DNA of 64,000 nt, from NCBI GenBank assembly GCA_030528565.1, contig JAUMYP010000011.1:1-64000 (forward strand), in the 5' to 3' direction. This document shows positions 46,102-55,313 of this stretch, one piece after another (position 1 is the stretch's first letter; each line of letters opens with the position of its first letter). The notes beneath the pieces are model-generated. The model did no database searches, had not been told where the DNA came from, and worked only from the letters and a program-made list of their open reading frames with translations. The position numbers and the translations under genes are program-made. The stretch comes from Pseudomonadota bacterium. Its GTDB lineage: Bacteria > Pseudomonadota > Gammaproteobacteria > Xanthomonadales > Xanthomonadaceae.

Positions 46102-46593
46102 TCAGGAAAGAACAACCGGCCGGTTGGGCAGCTCATCCACCCCGCCCCCGGCATCGCAGGGGTAGTGTTGCTTCAGCAGCGCACCAATCTCGGCCACCGC
46201 GCCAGTAATCGCCGCCTGGTTCTGCCCCTGTGCCAGAAGTGCAGAAATATGCGCGCAAATGCCTTGCCAGTGCGCGCTATCGACATACGCGGCAATGCCA
46301 CAGTCAGCCACGATTTCAATGCGATGCTCGGCCAGCAGCAGATAAATCAGCACACCGTTGTTTTCTTCGGTATCCCAGACCCGCAGCGCGGCAAACGCCT
46401 GCTCGGCAGACTCACGGGCACTCACCCCTGCCAGCACTTGCCGCAGCGGCAGTGCCGCATCCACGGCAAAGCAGATTTCACCCCGGTGCTGTTCTTCACT
46501 GGCAGCGATGGCCTGATGGATATGCTCCAGGACTTGCGGCGGAAACGCGCGGTTTACCGAGGGCGCGAATAAATGTCGCAGGATTCGTTTCAT
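46102..46593 (-). CDS. TPM-domain protein (YgcG-related), short form
   Basis: The 163-residue product contains a TPM domain (about residues 20-150: [43 protein letters not shown]) without signal peptide or glycine-rich tail. TPM domains occur in photosystem repair proteins and in bacterial LemA-associated loci. Its ATG shares a base with the stop of the upstream TPM gene (TGATG), which shows translational coupling. Together with lemA it forms a three-gene membrane-associated cluster. Confidence 0.85.
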   Translation of the reverse strand: MKRILRHLFAPSVNRAFPPQVLEHIHQAIAASEEQHRGEICFAVDAALPLRQVLAGVSARESAEQAFAALRVWDTEENNGVLIYLLLAEHRIEIVADCGIAAYVDSAHWQGICAHISALLAQGQNQAAITGAVAEIGALLKQHYPCDAGGGVDELPNRPVVLS

Positions 46594-47555
46594 CACCAGC
46601 TCCCCGAAGCGCCACCACCGCCGGAACGGCCGCCGCCGCCCGACCAGCCACCGCCACTGCTGGAACGGCTGCTTCCACTCGACCAGCCACCACCACTACT
46701 GGAACGTCCACCGCCACCGGCATAGCCGCGTCCACCGCCGCCCTTGCCATTGGCAAACCAGAAACCGAGCACGGCCGCCATAAGCGCCATGAGCCAGCTC
46801 CCGGATAGCAACAGCGTCAGCCCGCCGGCAATGCCGCTGTTGAACAGGATGAACCACCGGCGCGACTTCTTTTCCAAGCCCAAGCCCAATAGCAACGACT
46901 TTCTGCCCAAGCCCAGGCACAGTAGCAACAATACTGACAGAATCGGACTGATGGCCAGCGACATAATCATGACACCCGGGCCGCCATCAAAGAGGCGGCG
47001 GCGCTCGCTGCGAGTCTTGTGCGCGGCTACCGGCTCGGGCAGGCTTTCACCCTCAATCAAGCGCACCAGTTGCGCGCTGGCATCGGCAATGCCACCGGCG
47101 TAATCGTTCTGCCGGAAGCGCGGCACCATGTATTCCTGAATCACCCGGCTGGCGATGGCATCAGGAATCGCGCCTTCAAGGCCGTAGCCGGTCTGGATAC
47201 GCACGCGGCGGTCATCCTTGGCGACAACCAGCAACACGCCATCATCCACGCCATCGCGCCCCAGCTTCCAAACATCGAATACCCGCTGCGAATACTGGGC
47301 GATGTCTTCCGGCGCGGTGCTTGGCACCATCAGGATTTGCAGCTGGCTGCCCTTGCTGGCGCGCAGCTGCACGGCCTGCTGCTCAAGCCGTGCACGGGTC
47401 TGGCTATCGAGTGTGGCGGTTGTATCCACCACCGGCGAATCCAGCGCCGGAATGATGGCGGGCTGCTGTGCCCATGCCCGCCACGGCAAAATCAGCGCCG
47501 CCAGGCATAGCAGGGCAGACAGCCCGTATTGCCGGTAGCTTGCCACCTTCATCAT
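46593..47555 (-). CDS. TPM-domain membrane protein, YgcG family
   Basis: The 320-residue protein has a signal peptide (residues 1-29, ending WRAWAQ) and a periplasmic TPM domain (about 40-165: VVDTTATLDSQTRARLEQQ, VWKLGRDGVDDGVLLVVAKDDRR, GYGLEGAIPD). Two or three membrane helices follow (about 195-270), then a Gly/Ser-rich tail of about 50 residues with SSSGGGW repeats. The layout is standard for LemA-linked YgcG proteins. It overlaps lemA by 4 nt (ATGA) and the next TPM gene by one base. Confidence 0.9.
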   Translation of the reverse strand: MMKVASYRQYGLSALLCLAALILPWRAWAQQPAIIPALDSPVVDTTATLDSQTRARLEQQAVQLRASKGSQLQILMVPSTAPEDIAQYSQRVFDVWKLGRDGVDDGVLLVVAKDDRRVRIQTGYGLEGAIPDAIASRVIQEYMVPRFRQNDYAGGIADASAQLVRLIEGESLPEPVAAHKTRSERRRLFDGGPGVMIMSLAISPILSVLLLLCLGLGRKSLLLGLGLEKKSRRWFILFNSGIAGGLTLLLSGSWLMALMAAVLGFWFANGKGGGGRGYAGGGGRSSSGGGWSSGSSRSSSGGGWSGGGGRSGGGGASGSW

Positions 47556-48148
47556 CCGGCAGGCTGGGCCGTACCGAAGTCCACCACCGGCGCTTGCTGG
47601 ATTTGCTGCTCATTCTCCACGCTGAAATTGGGCTTGACCTTGTAACCGAACAGCTTGGCTACCAGGTTTTGCGGGAAGCTGCGGATATAGGTGTTGTAAT
47701 CCTGCACCGCCGCGATATAGCGCTGGCGCTCCACCGCGATGCGGTTTTCGGTGCCTTCCAGCTGCACCTGCAATTCACGGAAGTTCTGGTCGGCCTTGAG
47801 TTGCGGGTAGTTTTCGCTCACCAAAAGCAGGCGGCCAATGGCGCCATTGAGCTGGCCTTGCGCTTCCTGGAACTGCTTGAGCGAGGCTTCATCGTCCGCA
47901 TTGACATTGATGCTGCCGACCCTGGAGCGCGCCTCGGTCACTTCGGTCAGCACCTTTTCCTCATGCGCGGCATAGCCTTTGACCGTGGACACCAGATTCG
48001 GCACCAGGTCGGCACGGCGTTTATAGACGTTCAGCACCTGCGACCAGGCGGCCTTGACCGCCTCGTCTTTTTGCTGGATTTGGTTGTAACCGCAGCCAGA
48101 GAGCAGTGTCATCAGGGCGGTCAGAAGCAAAACTTTCATCAATCGCAT
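47552..48148 (-). CDS. LemA family protein
   Basis: The 198-residue product has a lipoprotein-like signal (LLTALMTLLSGC) and the LemA core: VKAAWSQVLNVYKRRADLVPNLV, VKGYAAHEEKVLTEVTEAR and the late QRYIAAVQDYNTYIRSFP region. It is a helical bundle facing the periplasm. The ATG at 48148 follows GGAG by 6 nt, so it is preferred to the in-frame ATG at 48160. Function is not settled; the family was named after a sensor-kinase locus and is commonly paired with TPM proteins, as here. Confidence 0.92.
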   Translation of the reverse strand: MRLMKVLLLTALMTLLSGCGYNQIQQKDEAVKAAWSQVLNVYKRRADLVPNLVSTVKGYAAHEEKVLTEVTEARSRVGSINVNADDEASLKQFQEAQGQLNGAIGRLLLVSENYPQLKADQNFRELQVQLEGTENRIAVERQRYIAAVQDYNTYIRSFPQNLVAKLFGYKVKPNFSVENEQQIQQAPVVDFGTAQPAG

Positions 48149-48221
48149 CAGAGTCTCCATAGAACGGCAAAGGCCGTCGCCATGCGGGCAGTTTGCTGGG
48201 TCATGTGTTCAACACAAGTGA

Positions 48222-48248
48222 AATGCCCGGAGGCTGGCTCCGGGCATT
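48222..48248 (-). terminator. Hairpin terminator after terC
   Basis: An 11-bp perfect stem AATGCCCGGAG (48222-48232) / CTCCGGGCATT (48238-48248) lies directly after the terC stop in the minus direction. It is followed by only a weak T-containing stretch. Confidence 0.6.
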
Positions 48249-48251
48249 GTT

Positions 48252-49001
48252 TCACCACTTGCCAGCCCCCGGCACCTTGTGTGCCAGTGCGCGGCGGCGC
48301 ATCAAGAGGTTCAGCCATTCCACCATGACCGAGAAGCCCATGGCCGTATAGATATAGGGCTTGGGTACATGCAGGTCCACGCCATCGAGAATCAGCACCA
48401 CGCCAATCAGCAGGATGAAGGCCAGCGCCAGCATCTTGATGGTGGGGTTGGCATCAATGAAGCGCCCCAGCGGGTTGGCCGCCAGCAACATCACCGTCAC
48501 TGCCAGCAGGATGGCGAACACCATCACCGGGATGTGCTCGGCAATGCCCACCGCGGTAATCACCGAGTCCAGCGAGAACACGATGTCAATCACCGCAATC
48601 TGCGCAATCACCACCCAGAACACACCAGAGCTTTTACGCGTGGTCGGGTCTTCATCCTCGCCGCCGGTAATCAGCTCGCGGATTTCCATGGTGCCCTTGA
48701 TGAGCAGGAACAGCCCGCCGATGATGAGAATCAAGTCGCGCACGGAGATGCCCATACTGCCGATGAAGAACAAATCGCGCTGCATCTTCGCCAGGAAGGC
48801 CAGCATCACCAGCAGGCCGATGCGGGTAATGCAGGCCACCGCGATACCAAACTTGCGCGCGAACGGGCGCTGGTGCTCGGGCAGTTTGCTGACCGCAATG
48901 GAGATGAACACCAGATTGTCGATGCCAAGCACAATCTCCAGCGCGGAGAGCGTGGCCAGGGTGACCCAGACTTCGGGACTGGAAAGGAAACTGAAATCCA
49001 T
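48252..49001 (-). CDS. TerC family integral membrane protein
   Basis: The 249-residue protein has seven to eight predicted membrane helices and the TerC acidic motifs LEIVLGIDNLVF near the start and IVFSLDSVITAVG in the second half. Both place Asp residues in the membrane. TerC proteins are implicated in metal (manganese) export and metalation of secreted enzymes. Here no tellurite-resistance genes are adjacent and only 12 bp separate it from dgkA, leaving no room for a manganese riboswitch. Confidence 0.9.
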   Translation of the reverse strand: MDFSFLSSPEVWVTLATLSALEIVLGIDNLVFISIAVSKLPEHQRPFARKFGIAVACITRIGLLVMLAFLAKMQRDLFFIGSMGISVRDLILIIGGLFLLIKGTMEIRELITGGEDEDPTTRKSSGVFWVVIAQIAVIDIVFSLDSVITAVGIAEHIPVMVFAILLAVTVMLLAANPLGRFIDANPTIKMLALAFILLIGVVLILDGVDLHVPKPYIYTAMGFSVMVEWLNLLMRRRALAHKVPGAGKW

Positions 49002-49013
49002 GAGCGTACAACC

Positions 49014-49403
49014 TTATAAATAAGTGAGAAGGCGCGGCAGCAAAATCAGCCCCCACACCAGCAAAGCATTGACAATCAGGACAAAAACCGCCGCCGAACC
49101 CATATCCTTGGCACGCCCGGCCAGCTCGTGAAACTCCGCGCCATAGCGTTCGATGACCGCCTCGATGGCCGAGTTCAAAAGCTCGGCGGCCATGACCAGC
49201 AAGATGGCACCCACCAGCAGCACTTTCTCCACCGCCCCCTGACCCAGCCACAGGCCAACGGGCGCGAGCAGCACAAAGGCGAGCACTTCCGAGCGAAACG
49301 AGGACTCATGCAGCCAGGCCGCTTTCAGCCCCTTGAATGACCAAAGCATCGCCTGAAACATGCCCAGCGGCCCGCGCGGCACATGGCCGTAACCATCAGC
49401 CAT
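49014..49403 (-). CDS. dgkA: Diacylglycerol kinase
   Basis: DgkA recycles diacylglycerol to phosphatidate in the inner membrane. The 129-residue protein has three membrane helices and the signature segments FRSEVLAF (in HESSFRSEVLAF), ELLNSAIEAVIERYG and HELAGRAKDMGSAAVF. The ATG at 49403 gives the usual length; upstream frame to 49499 is not needed. It precedes terC by 12 bp and is probably co-transcribed with it. The 200-nt stretch 49404-49603 holds no gene. Confidence 0.93.
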   Translation of the reverse strand: MADGYGHVPRGPLGMFQAMLWSFKGLKAAWLHESSFRSEVLAFVLLAPVGLWLGQGAVEKVLLVGAILLVMAAELLNSAIEAVIERYGAEFHELAGRAKDMGSAAVFVLIVNALLVWGLILLPRLLTYL

Positions 49404-49603
49404 GAGCACAAACCAGTTCAAGCGGGCGGGGGAACAGAGGCATAGGGGACTCCACAAACCGGGGGGATTTTGCCACAGCCCCGCTACAAATGCCGCCAAG
49501 CAGCCTGATTTGGGCCGCTACGATTGCTGTTGACTTTCCGCCCTGTCCGGACGCGCCGAGTACCGCAACGCATCAGAACAAGACTGGAAAAACAGCGATA
49601 CCG

Positions 49604-50833
49604 CTACTGCCGCAGGGCTTCAATCGGGTCCAGCATGGCGGCCTTGCGCGCCGGGTAATAGCCGAAAAACAAGCCGGTGATGATGGCAAACGCCGCCGCC
49701 AATGCCACCACTTCCAGGTTGAGCGCGATGGCAAGCTCGCTGAACTGCCCCACCATCAGCGCGCTGCCAATGCCGATGGCGATACCAATCACGCCGCCAA
49801 TCATGGAAATCAGCAGGGCTTCCATCATGAACTGGCGGCGCACATCCGAAGGCGCGGCGCCCACCGCCATGCGCAGGCCGATTTCGCGGATGCGCTCGGT
49901 CACCGATACCAGCATGATGTTCATGATGCCGATGCCGCCGACCAGCAGGCAGATGCCGGCCACCGCGCCCAGCATGTTCGACATCATCCGCGTGGTGGCA
50001 TTGCGGGTGGCCACCATCTGGCTGATATTGCGCACGTTGAAATCATCATCAGCGCCGGGGCGGATGCCGTGGCGCTGGCGCAGCAGCGACTCGACCTCGC
50101 CCTGTACATAATCCAGGTCGCGCACATCGGTCACGGTCAACGCAATCTGCATCACCGCGCCCGGCGGCAGGTTCATGCCCAGCAGGCGGCGGCGCGCGGT
50201 TTGCAGTGGCACTATCACCACATCGTCCTGGTCCTGGCCAAAGCCACCCGGCCCTTTCGGGCTGAGCGTGGCCACTACGGTAAAGCTGGCGCGGCCAAGG
50301 CGGATGCTCTGGCCAATCCCCGAGTCTTCGCCAAACAGGGCGCGGCGCACGCTATCGCCAAGGATGACGCTGCGCGAATTGCCGCCGTAGTCATCGGCCT
50401 CGAACAGATTGCCTTCACTGACCTGCCAGCCGTTGATTTCAAAAAAGTCCGGCTCAACACCCTGCCAGTTGGTGGCGGCATTGTTTTCGGCAAACACCAC
50501 TTGTGTGGAGCCGCGCAGCACGGCGCTGACGTATTGCACTTCCGGGATGTCCTCGGCAATCGCCCGGGCATCGCCCTCGGTCAGGGTGAAAAAACTGGCG
50601 GCGCTTATCCGCACGCCGCCCGGGCCACGTCCGGCGCCGGGAGAAATATCCAGCCGCTGCGCGCCCAGACCGGCGACCAGCTTGTCGATTTCCCGCTGGG
50701 TGCCCTGCCCCACCGACACCATCACGATGACGGCAGCGATACCGATGATGACCCCGAGCGAAGTCAGCGCACTGCGCATCCAGTTGCCGCGCAGGGCATG
50801 AAAAGCGGTGCGCAGAATATCCAGCCAGCTCAT
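49604..50833 (-). CDS. MacB-like ABC transporter permease (FtsX family)
   Basis: The 409-residue protein has an N-terminal membrane helix, a large periplasmic MacB_PCD domain (about 45-240) and three C-terminal helices of an FtsX domain (about 280-400). The FtsX part contains GGIGIMNIMLVSVTERIREIGLR, the segment diagnostic of MacB-type mechanotransmission permeases (given for identification only). ATPase and permease are separate polypeptides here. It overlaps the ATPase stop by 4 nt. It should move peptides, lipids or drugs from the periplasm through a TolC-like channel. Confidence 0.9.
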   Translation of the reverse strand: MSWLDILRTAFHALRGNWMRSALTSLGVIIGIAAVIVMVSVGQGTQREIDKLVAGLGAQRLDISPGAGRGPGGVRISAASFFTLTEGDARAIAEDIPEVQYVSAVLRGSTQVVFAENNAATNWQGVEPDFFEINGWQVSEGNLFEADDYGGNSRSVILGDSVRRALFGEDSGIGQSIRLGRASFTVVATLSPKGPGGFGQDQDDVVIVPLQTARRRLLGMNLPPGAVMQIALTVTDVRDLDYVQGEVESLLRQRHGIRPGADDDFNVRNISQMVATRNATTRMMSNMLGAVAGICLLVGGIGIMNIMLVSVTERIREIGLRMAVGAAPSDVRRQFMMEALLISMIGGVIGIAIGIGSALMVGQFSELAIALNLEVVALAAAFAIITGLFFGYYPARKAAMLDPIEALRQ

Positions 50834-51558
50834 GTATTAGCTCCGGGAAGCATGCCCGTCAGGGCGCTATCGGCATCTGCGGCCGGATGCAGCTTGCCAT
50901 CGCGCATCACCAGGATGCGGTCAGCATGCCGGGCGACCCCGGCATCATGGGTAATCAGCACCACGGTATGGCCTGCATCGCGCAGGTTTTTGAACAGTGC
51001 CAGGATTTCCTCGCCGGTTTTGCTGTCCAGCGCGCCGGTCGGCTCATCGGCCATCACAATCGGCGGCCGGTTAATCAGCGCCCGGGCAATCGCCACGCGC
51101 TGCTGCTGGCCGCCGGAAAGTTCGTTGGGCTTGTGTTGGCTGCGCTCGCCCAGCCCCACCGCCGCCAGTGCCGCCAGGGCGCGTTCACGACGCTCGGCCT
51201 GCGGCACCCGTGCATAGCCCAGCGGCATGGCGACGTTTTCCAGTGCACTCATGCGCGGCAGCAGGTGAAAGCCCTGGAACACGAAGCCGATTTTTTCGCG
51301 GCGCAATATCGCCAGCGCCTCGGCATCCAGCGTCGCCACATCCACGCCATCACACAGATATTGCCCGCCGCTGGGCGTATCCAGACAGCCCAGCAGGTTC
51401 ATCAAGGTGGATTTGCCCGAGCCAGACGGCCCCATGATAGCGAGGAATTCACCGGCATGGACGAGCAAATCCACATCATCAAGCGCCACCACTTCGGCCT
51501 CGCTGCCAGCGGCATAGACCTTGCGCAGGGCGCGGGTTTCAATCACTGCCGTTGCCAT
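50830..51558 (-). CDS. ABC transporter ATP-binding protein (MacB/LolD type)
   Basis: The 242-residue ATPase has Walker A GPSGSGKST, Q-loop VFQGFHLLPRMSA, signature LSGGQQQRVAIARAL, Walker B PPIVMADEPTGALD and the H-loop VVLITHD. It belongs to the MacB/LolD subgroup (LDTPSGG, DEPTGALDSKTG). The ATG at 51558 starts a typical MATAVIETRALRKVY; a GTG at 51570 overlapping the adaptor stop (GTGA) is an alternative that adds four residues. Confidence 0.93.
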   Translation of the reverse strand: MATAVIETRALRKVYAAGSEAEVVALDDVDLLVHAGEFLAIMGPSGSGKSTLMNLLGCLDTPSGGQYLCDGVDVATLDAEALAILRREKIGFVFQGFHLLPRMSALENVAMPLGYARVPQAERRERALAALAAVGLGERSQHKPNELSGGQQQRVAIARALINRPPIVMADEPTGALDSKTGEEILALFKNLRDAGHTVVLITHDAGVARHADRILVMRDGKLHPAADADSALTGMLPGANT

Positions 51559-51566
51559 GACCCAGC

Positions 51567-53087
51567 TCACCTGCCCGCAGAGGAAGCCGCGCGCTCGCCG
51601 CTGATAACGGTATCCCCGGCCTTGAAGTCGCCGCTGATTTCGGTGCTGCTGCCATCCGATGCCCCGATGCGCGCCATCACCCGCTTGGGGCGCCCCTCCA
51701 CCAGCAGATACAGCGGCGCGCGGCTGGCATTGATGAGCGCATCCACCTCGCTATCCCATTGCGCGCGCTGGCTATCGTCCAGGGTGCTGCGGAACGGGGC
51801 GAACTGGCGCTGCATACGCTCACGCAGGCGGGCGCGTATCTGCGCCATCATCGCCGGGTCAGGCGCACTGCCCGGGCGCATCATCACCGGCGGCCCACCG
51901 GCACTGCCACTGCGCGCTGCGCCCTGACGCTCGGCCTGTGCCGCCTTGATTGCTTCAAGTGCCTCATCAAAGGCTTGTTGCTGCGCGGGCTGCAAGCGCA
52001 GCCCGGCGGCGATTTTCGGCAGCGCCTCGCTGATGCCACGCCGGGCATTGCCGCTGTCGCCATTGGCCGCCGCCTCGCCGAGCAGCGCCCGGGTCGCTTC
52101 GGAGGGCTTGTAGCGCAGCGCGGCATTGGCGACTTTCAGCACGCCCTCGCGCTTGCTGACCTCAATCTCGGCACTGACCGTCAGCCCCGGCAACAGCGTG
52201 CCATCGCTGTTGTCCACGGTCACCACCACCGGATAGCTCACCACGTTATTGCTGCTGGTGGCCGCCAGCCGCACCTGCTCGACCACACCCCGGAACTGGC
52301 GATTGGGAAAGGCATCAACGGTAAAGCTCACCCCCTGCCCGGCCCTGACCTGGCCGATATCCGACTCATCCACGCCCAGCTCGATTTTCATCTTGGCCAA
52401 ATCTTCGGCAATGGTGAACAGCTCCGGCGCTTGCAGGCTGGCGGCCACGGTCTGACCCGGCTCGATTTTGCGCATCAGCACCACGCCATCGACCGGCGAG
52501 CGAATCACGGTGCGCTCCAGATTGAGGCGCGTGGTCTGGGTATTGGCGGTTTGCTGGCGGATTTGCGCGCGCGCCACATTGACTTGCGCCTCGGCCTGCT
52601 CAAGGCTGGCGCGGGCACTGTCCACATCACTGCGCGATACCAGTTGCTGCGCGCCCAGCTCGTTTTTGCGGTTGAAATCCGCCTGCACATGGCGCAGATT
52701 GGCCTCGGCCTGGCGCAAGGCCGCCTGGGCACTGGCAATGGCGGCATCGCCCTGGGCAATCTGCGCGCGATAGGTGCTGGGGTCGATGCGCGCCAGCACA
52801 TCGCCCTTGCTCACCGGGCTATTGAAGTCCACCAGCACTTCGGTGACCTGCCCGGATATCTGGCTGCCGACTGTCACCGTGGAAATGGCCGAAAGCGTGC
52901 CGGTGGCGGAAATCGCCACGCGGATATCGCCCTGCTCAATCTGCACGCTGCGGAATGCGCCCGCATCACTGCCGCTGCGCTTGCCCTGCCACCACCAGGC
53001 CGCGCCCGCAGCCAGGGCGGCAATGACGATGGCGGGCGCAAGCAGGCTGCGGCGCTTGCGTATATCGGGACGGACTGGGGAGGACAT
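51567..53087 (-). CDS. MacA-like periplasmic adaptor with an extra helical insert
   Basis: The membrane-fusion protein of the tripartite exporter, 506 residues. It has an N-terminal membrane anchor (about 14-34), a lipoyl/biotinyl half (about 56-105), a coiled-coil hairpin (about 105-195), the second lipoyl half (IRSPVDGVVLMRKIEPGQTV) and beta barrel (about 230-325). An unusual insert of about 125 residues (about 330-455) precedes the last membrane-proximal strands (YLLVEGRPKRVMARIG). The insert has two helical segments with LTxxQ-like patterns (LRLQPAQQ, STLDDSQRAQW). Ordinary MacA proteins are about 370-390 residues. Confidence 0.88.
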   Translation of the reverse strand: MSSPVRPDIRKRRSLLAPAIVIAALAAGAAWWWQGKRSGSDAGAFRSVQIEQGDIRVAISATGTLSAISTVTVGSQISGQVTEVLVDFNSPVSKGDVLARIDPSTYRAQIAQGDAAIASAQAALRQAEANLRHVQADFNRKNELGAQQLVSRSDVDSARASLEQAEAQVNVARAQIRQQTANTQTTRLNLERTVIRSPVDGVVLMRKIEPGQTVAASLQAPELFTIAEDLAKMKIELGVDESDIGQVRAGQGVSFTVDAFPNRQFRGVVEQVRLAATSSNNVVSYPVVVTVDNSDGTLLPGLTVSAEIEVSKREGVLKVANAALRYKPSEATRALLGEAAANGDSGNARRGISEALPKIAAGLRLQPAQQQAFDEALEAIKAAQAERQGAARSGSAGGPPVMMRPGSAPDPAMMAQIRARLRERMQRQFAPFRSTLDDSQRAQWDSEVDALINASRAPLYLLVEGRPKRVMARIGASDGSSTEISGDFKAGDTVISGERAASSAGR

Positions 53088-53123
53088 GACCGGGCTTTGA
53101 CCAAGGCGCGGCCTGCGGCCGCA

Positions 53124-54440
53124 TCAGGGCAGTGAACGCCGCCCGTGCCCGTTGGTTGACAGCCGTGGACGAAAATAAAGGCTGGCGACCGTACCCTTGC
53201 CCGGCTGGCTGTCCAGTACAAGCTGCCAGCCAAAGTGCTCGGCCAGCCGCCTGGAAAGTGTCAGCCCCATGCCCTTGACCGTGTGGTCGGAAATATCCGC
53301 GCGCCAGAACGGGTCAAACACCCGCGCCAGCACCTTGGCATCCATGCCGATGCCGGTATCGCGTACCTGCAGGGCATCCTCTTGCAGCACCACCTCGATA
53401 TGGCCCTGCTCGGTAAAACGGCAGGCATTGCGCAGCAGCTGGGCAAGAATGGTGGCAATCACCCGCGGCGGCGCTTCCAGCCGCAAAGCACAGCGCGCAT
53501 CGACCCGCAGCTCGACCGGCCTGCCCTCAAGGGCAGGTCTGGCAAGCGCCACTTCCTCGTGAACGATGTCACGCACATCCACCCAGTCTTTTTCCAGCGG
53601 CTCATCCGGGTGGCGGGCAAGAATCAGCAGTGCATCCAGCAGCTCGGCCATTCCCCGCGAAGTGCTCTGAATCCGCTTCACCGATTTGCGGCTGCGTGCA
53701 TCCAAATCGTTGGCGGCCAGCAAGTCGGCAGCCACCGCAATCACCGTCAGCGGCGTGCGCAGCTCATGGCTGGCATCGCGGGTGAAATTGCGCTCGCGCT
53801 CCACATGCGATGCCACACGTTCGGCCATGCTCGCCAGCGCCTCGCCAAGCCCCACCGCTTCACGGCTATGCGCATCGGCCTGCATCGGAATCCTGAAGTC
53901 GCTTGCCCTGGAATGCCGTGGCTGCCAGTCCAGCGCCACCTGGGTCAGATGCGCCAGCGGCGCAACCATGCGCCGGCTGCGCCGGTAGCCCAGCCAGGAA
54001 AGCACCACAATGCCGATAACCGATACCGCCGAGCTCAAAAGCGACATCCACCAGAGCAGCCGGGTGCTCAGCCCCGGGGCAATGCGCAGGTAAATGCGCC
54101 CGGCTGCGCGCTCACTGACATAGACCCGCCGCCACTGGCCCGCCATCCGGTGCAGCCCCGGTAACAGCGCCCGCATCTCCGCGGGCACCTGGTCGGGCAT
54201 GCTGCCGGCAGGCACGAAATAGGTTTCCAAATCGGTACTGCGCGGCAGCGGCTCGTGGGCATTGCGCGCCACCAGGTCCCAGGCATGCACCACTTCCTGC
54301 TGTACGCGCTGTTTCAGCAGGGCATCACTGAGCAGCACACTGACCAGGGTGATGCCGGAAATAAACAGCAGCGAAGCAATCAGCGCCTGACGGATAAATA
54401 CCCAGCGGAGTTTGCCGGAAAGATTCTCGCTGGCAGCCAT
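53124..54440 (-). CDS. Sensor histidine kinase
   Basis: The 438-residue kinase has two membrane helices (about 16-38 and 128-150) enclosing a small periplasmic domain of about 90 residues, then a HAMP-like linker. The dimerisation/phosphoacceptor helix has His in RDASHELRTPLTV, and the ATPase domain has LLRNACRFT (N box), VRDTGIGMD (G1) and KGMGLTLSRRLAEHFGW (G2). It partners the OmpR-type regulator encoded 9 nt upstream. Their position next to the MacAB-like exporter suggests control of it. The ATG at 54440 is preferred to a GTG at 54446. Confidence 0.9.
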   Translation of the reverse strand: MAASENLSGKLRWVFIRQALIASLLFISGITLVSVLLSDALLKQRVQQEVVHAWDLVARNAHEPLPRSTDLETYFVPAGSMPDQVPAEMRALLPGLHRMAGQWRRVYVSERAAGRIYLRIAPGLSTRLLWWMSLLSSAVSVIGIVVLSWLGYRRSRRMVAPLAHLTQVALDWQPRHSRASDFRIPMQADAHSREAVGLGEALASMAERVASHVERERNFTRDASHELRTPLTVIAVAADLLAANDLDARSRKSVKRIQSTSRGMAELLDALLILARHPDEPLEKDWVDVRDIVHEEVALARPALEGRPVELRVDARCALRLEAPPRVIATILAQLLRNACRFTEQGHIEVVLQEDALQVRDTGIGMDAKVLARVFDPFWRADISDHTVKGMGLTLSRRLAEHFGWQLVLDSQPGKGTVASLYFRPRLSTNGHGRRSLP

Positions 54441-54449
54441 GTGCACGCC

Positions 54450-55166
54450 TTATGCCGGAGGCTGGTCAATATCGGCGATGCGATAACCGGCGCTTTGTAC
54501 GGTATGCAGCAATGGCTTGCCGAACGGCTTGTCCATCACCTTGCGCAAGTTGTACAGATGGCTGCGCAGGGTGTCCGAATCCGGCAGGGAGTTCCCCCAA
54601 ATCTCGCGCTCGATTTCCTGGCGGCTGACCACCCGCGGCGATTCGCGCATCAGGATGGTCAAAAGCTTCAGGCCAATCGGCGAGAGCAGCAGCTCCTCAC
54701 CGGCGCGCGTGACCCGCAACGAAGCCGGGTCAAGCACCAAGTCCGCCACCTTCAGGATTTCCGAACCCACCTGGCGGCGCTCGCGGCGAATCAGCACGCG
54801 CAGCCGCGCCTCCAGCTCCAGCACCGAAAATGGTTTGGTGAGGTAATCATCAGCACCGACCGACAGACCAGTGAGCTTGTCATCCAGCGTGTCGCGCGCG
54901 GTCAGCATCAAAATCGGCGTGGACTTGCGCGCGTCCTCGCGCAGGCGACGGCAGACCTCCAGACCGTCCAGGCGCGGCAGCATCAAGTCCAGCACAATCG
55001 CGTCATAACTGTTCTCGGCCGCCAGCCGATAGCCATCCAGACCATCGGCAGCATAGTCCACCTCAAACCCCTTGCTTTCCAGATATTCCCCAATCATCTC
55101 GGAGAGATTGCGGTTGTCCTCGATAACCAGAACCAAACCGCCTGCCGATTCCTGTGTCTGCGACAT
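54450..55166 (-). CDS. OmpR-family response regulator
   Basis: The 238-residue protein has a receiver domain (about 10-125) with the acidic pocket near VIEDN, phosphoacceptor Asp in IVLDLMLPRLDG, Thr in LMLTARD and Lys in YLTKPF. A winged-helix DNA-binding domain follows (about 140-232, SLRVTRAGEELLLSPIGLKL, RSHLYNLRKVMD). It is the first gene of a kinase pair beside the exporter operon. Confidence 0.94.
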   Translation of the reverse strand: MSQTQESAGGLVLVIEDNRNLSEMIGEYLESKGFEVDYAADGLDGYRLAAENSYDAIVLDLMLPRLDGLEVCRRLREDARKSTPILMLTARDTLDDKLTGLSVGADDYLTKPFSVLELEARLRVLIRRERRQVGSEILKVADLVLDPASLRVTRAGEELLLSPIGLKLLTILMRESPRVVSRQEIEREIWGNSLPDSDTLRSHLYNLRKVMDKPFGKPLLHTVQSAGYRIADIDQPPA

Positions 55167-55313
55167 GAAAACTCCTCATTCAAGTCCGTGAAGTGTTGTA
55201 GCAATGAAGTCGAAAACGCGTGAAGAAGCAGAAGGTTGATTTATTGATATATCGCCTTCCACAAACATCCGCTTCAGGGTTGTGACAACAACGCCATATG
55301 CACGATCCAGCGC

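Noticed and set aside
46600..46745. Repetitive Gly/Ser coding stretch considered as a repeat array
   Set aside because: It is the normal low-complexity tail of a YgcG-type protein, not a CRISPR or tandem-repeat locus.
49490..51217. 575-codon plus-strand frame opposite the MacB-like genes
   Set aside because: It is rich in His, Gln and Ala and has no domain. It spans the permease and part of the ATPase, both of which have complete motifs.
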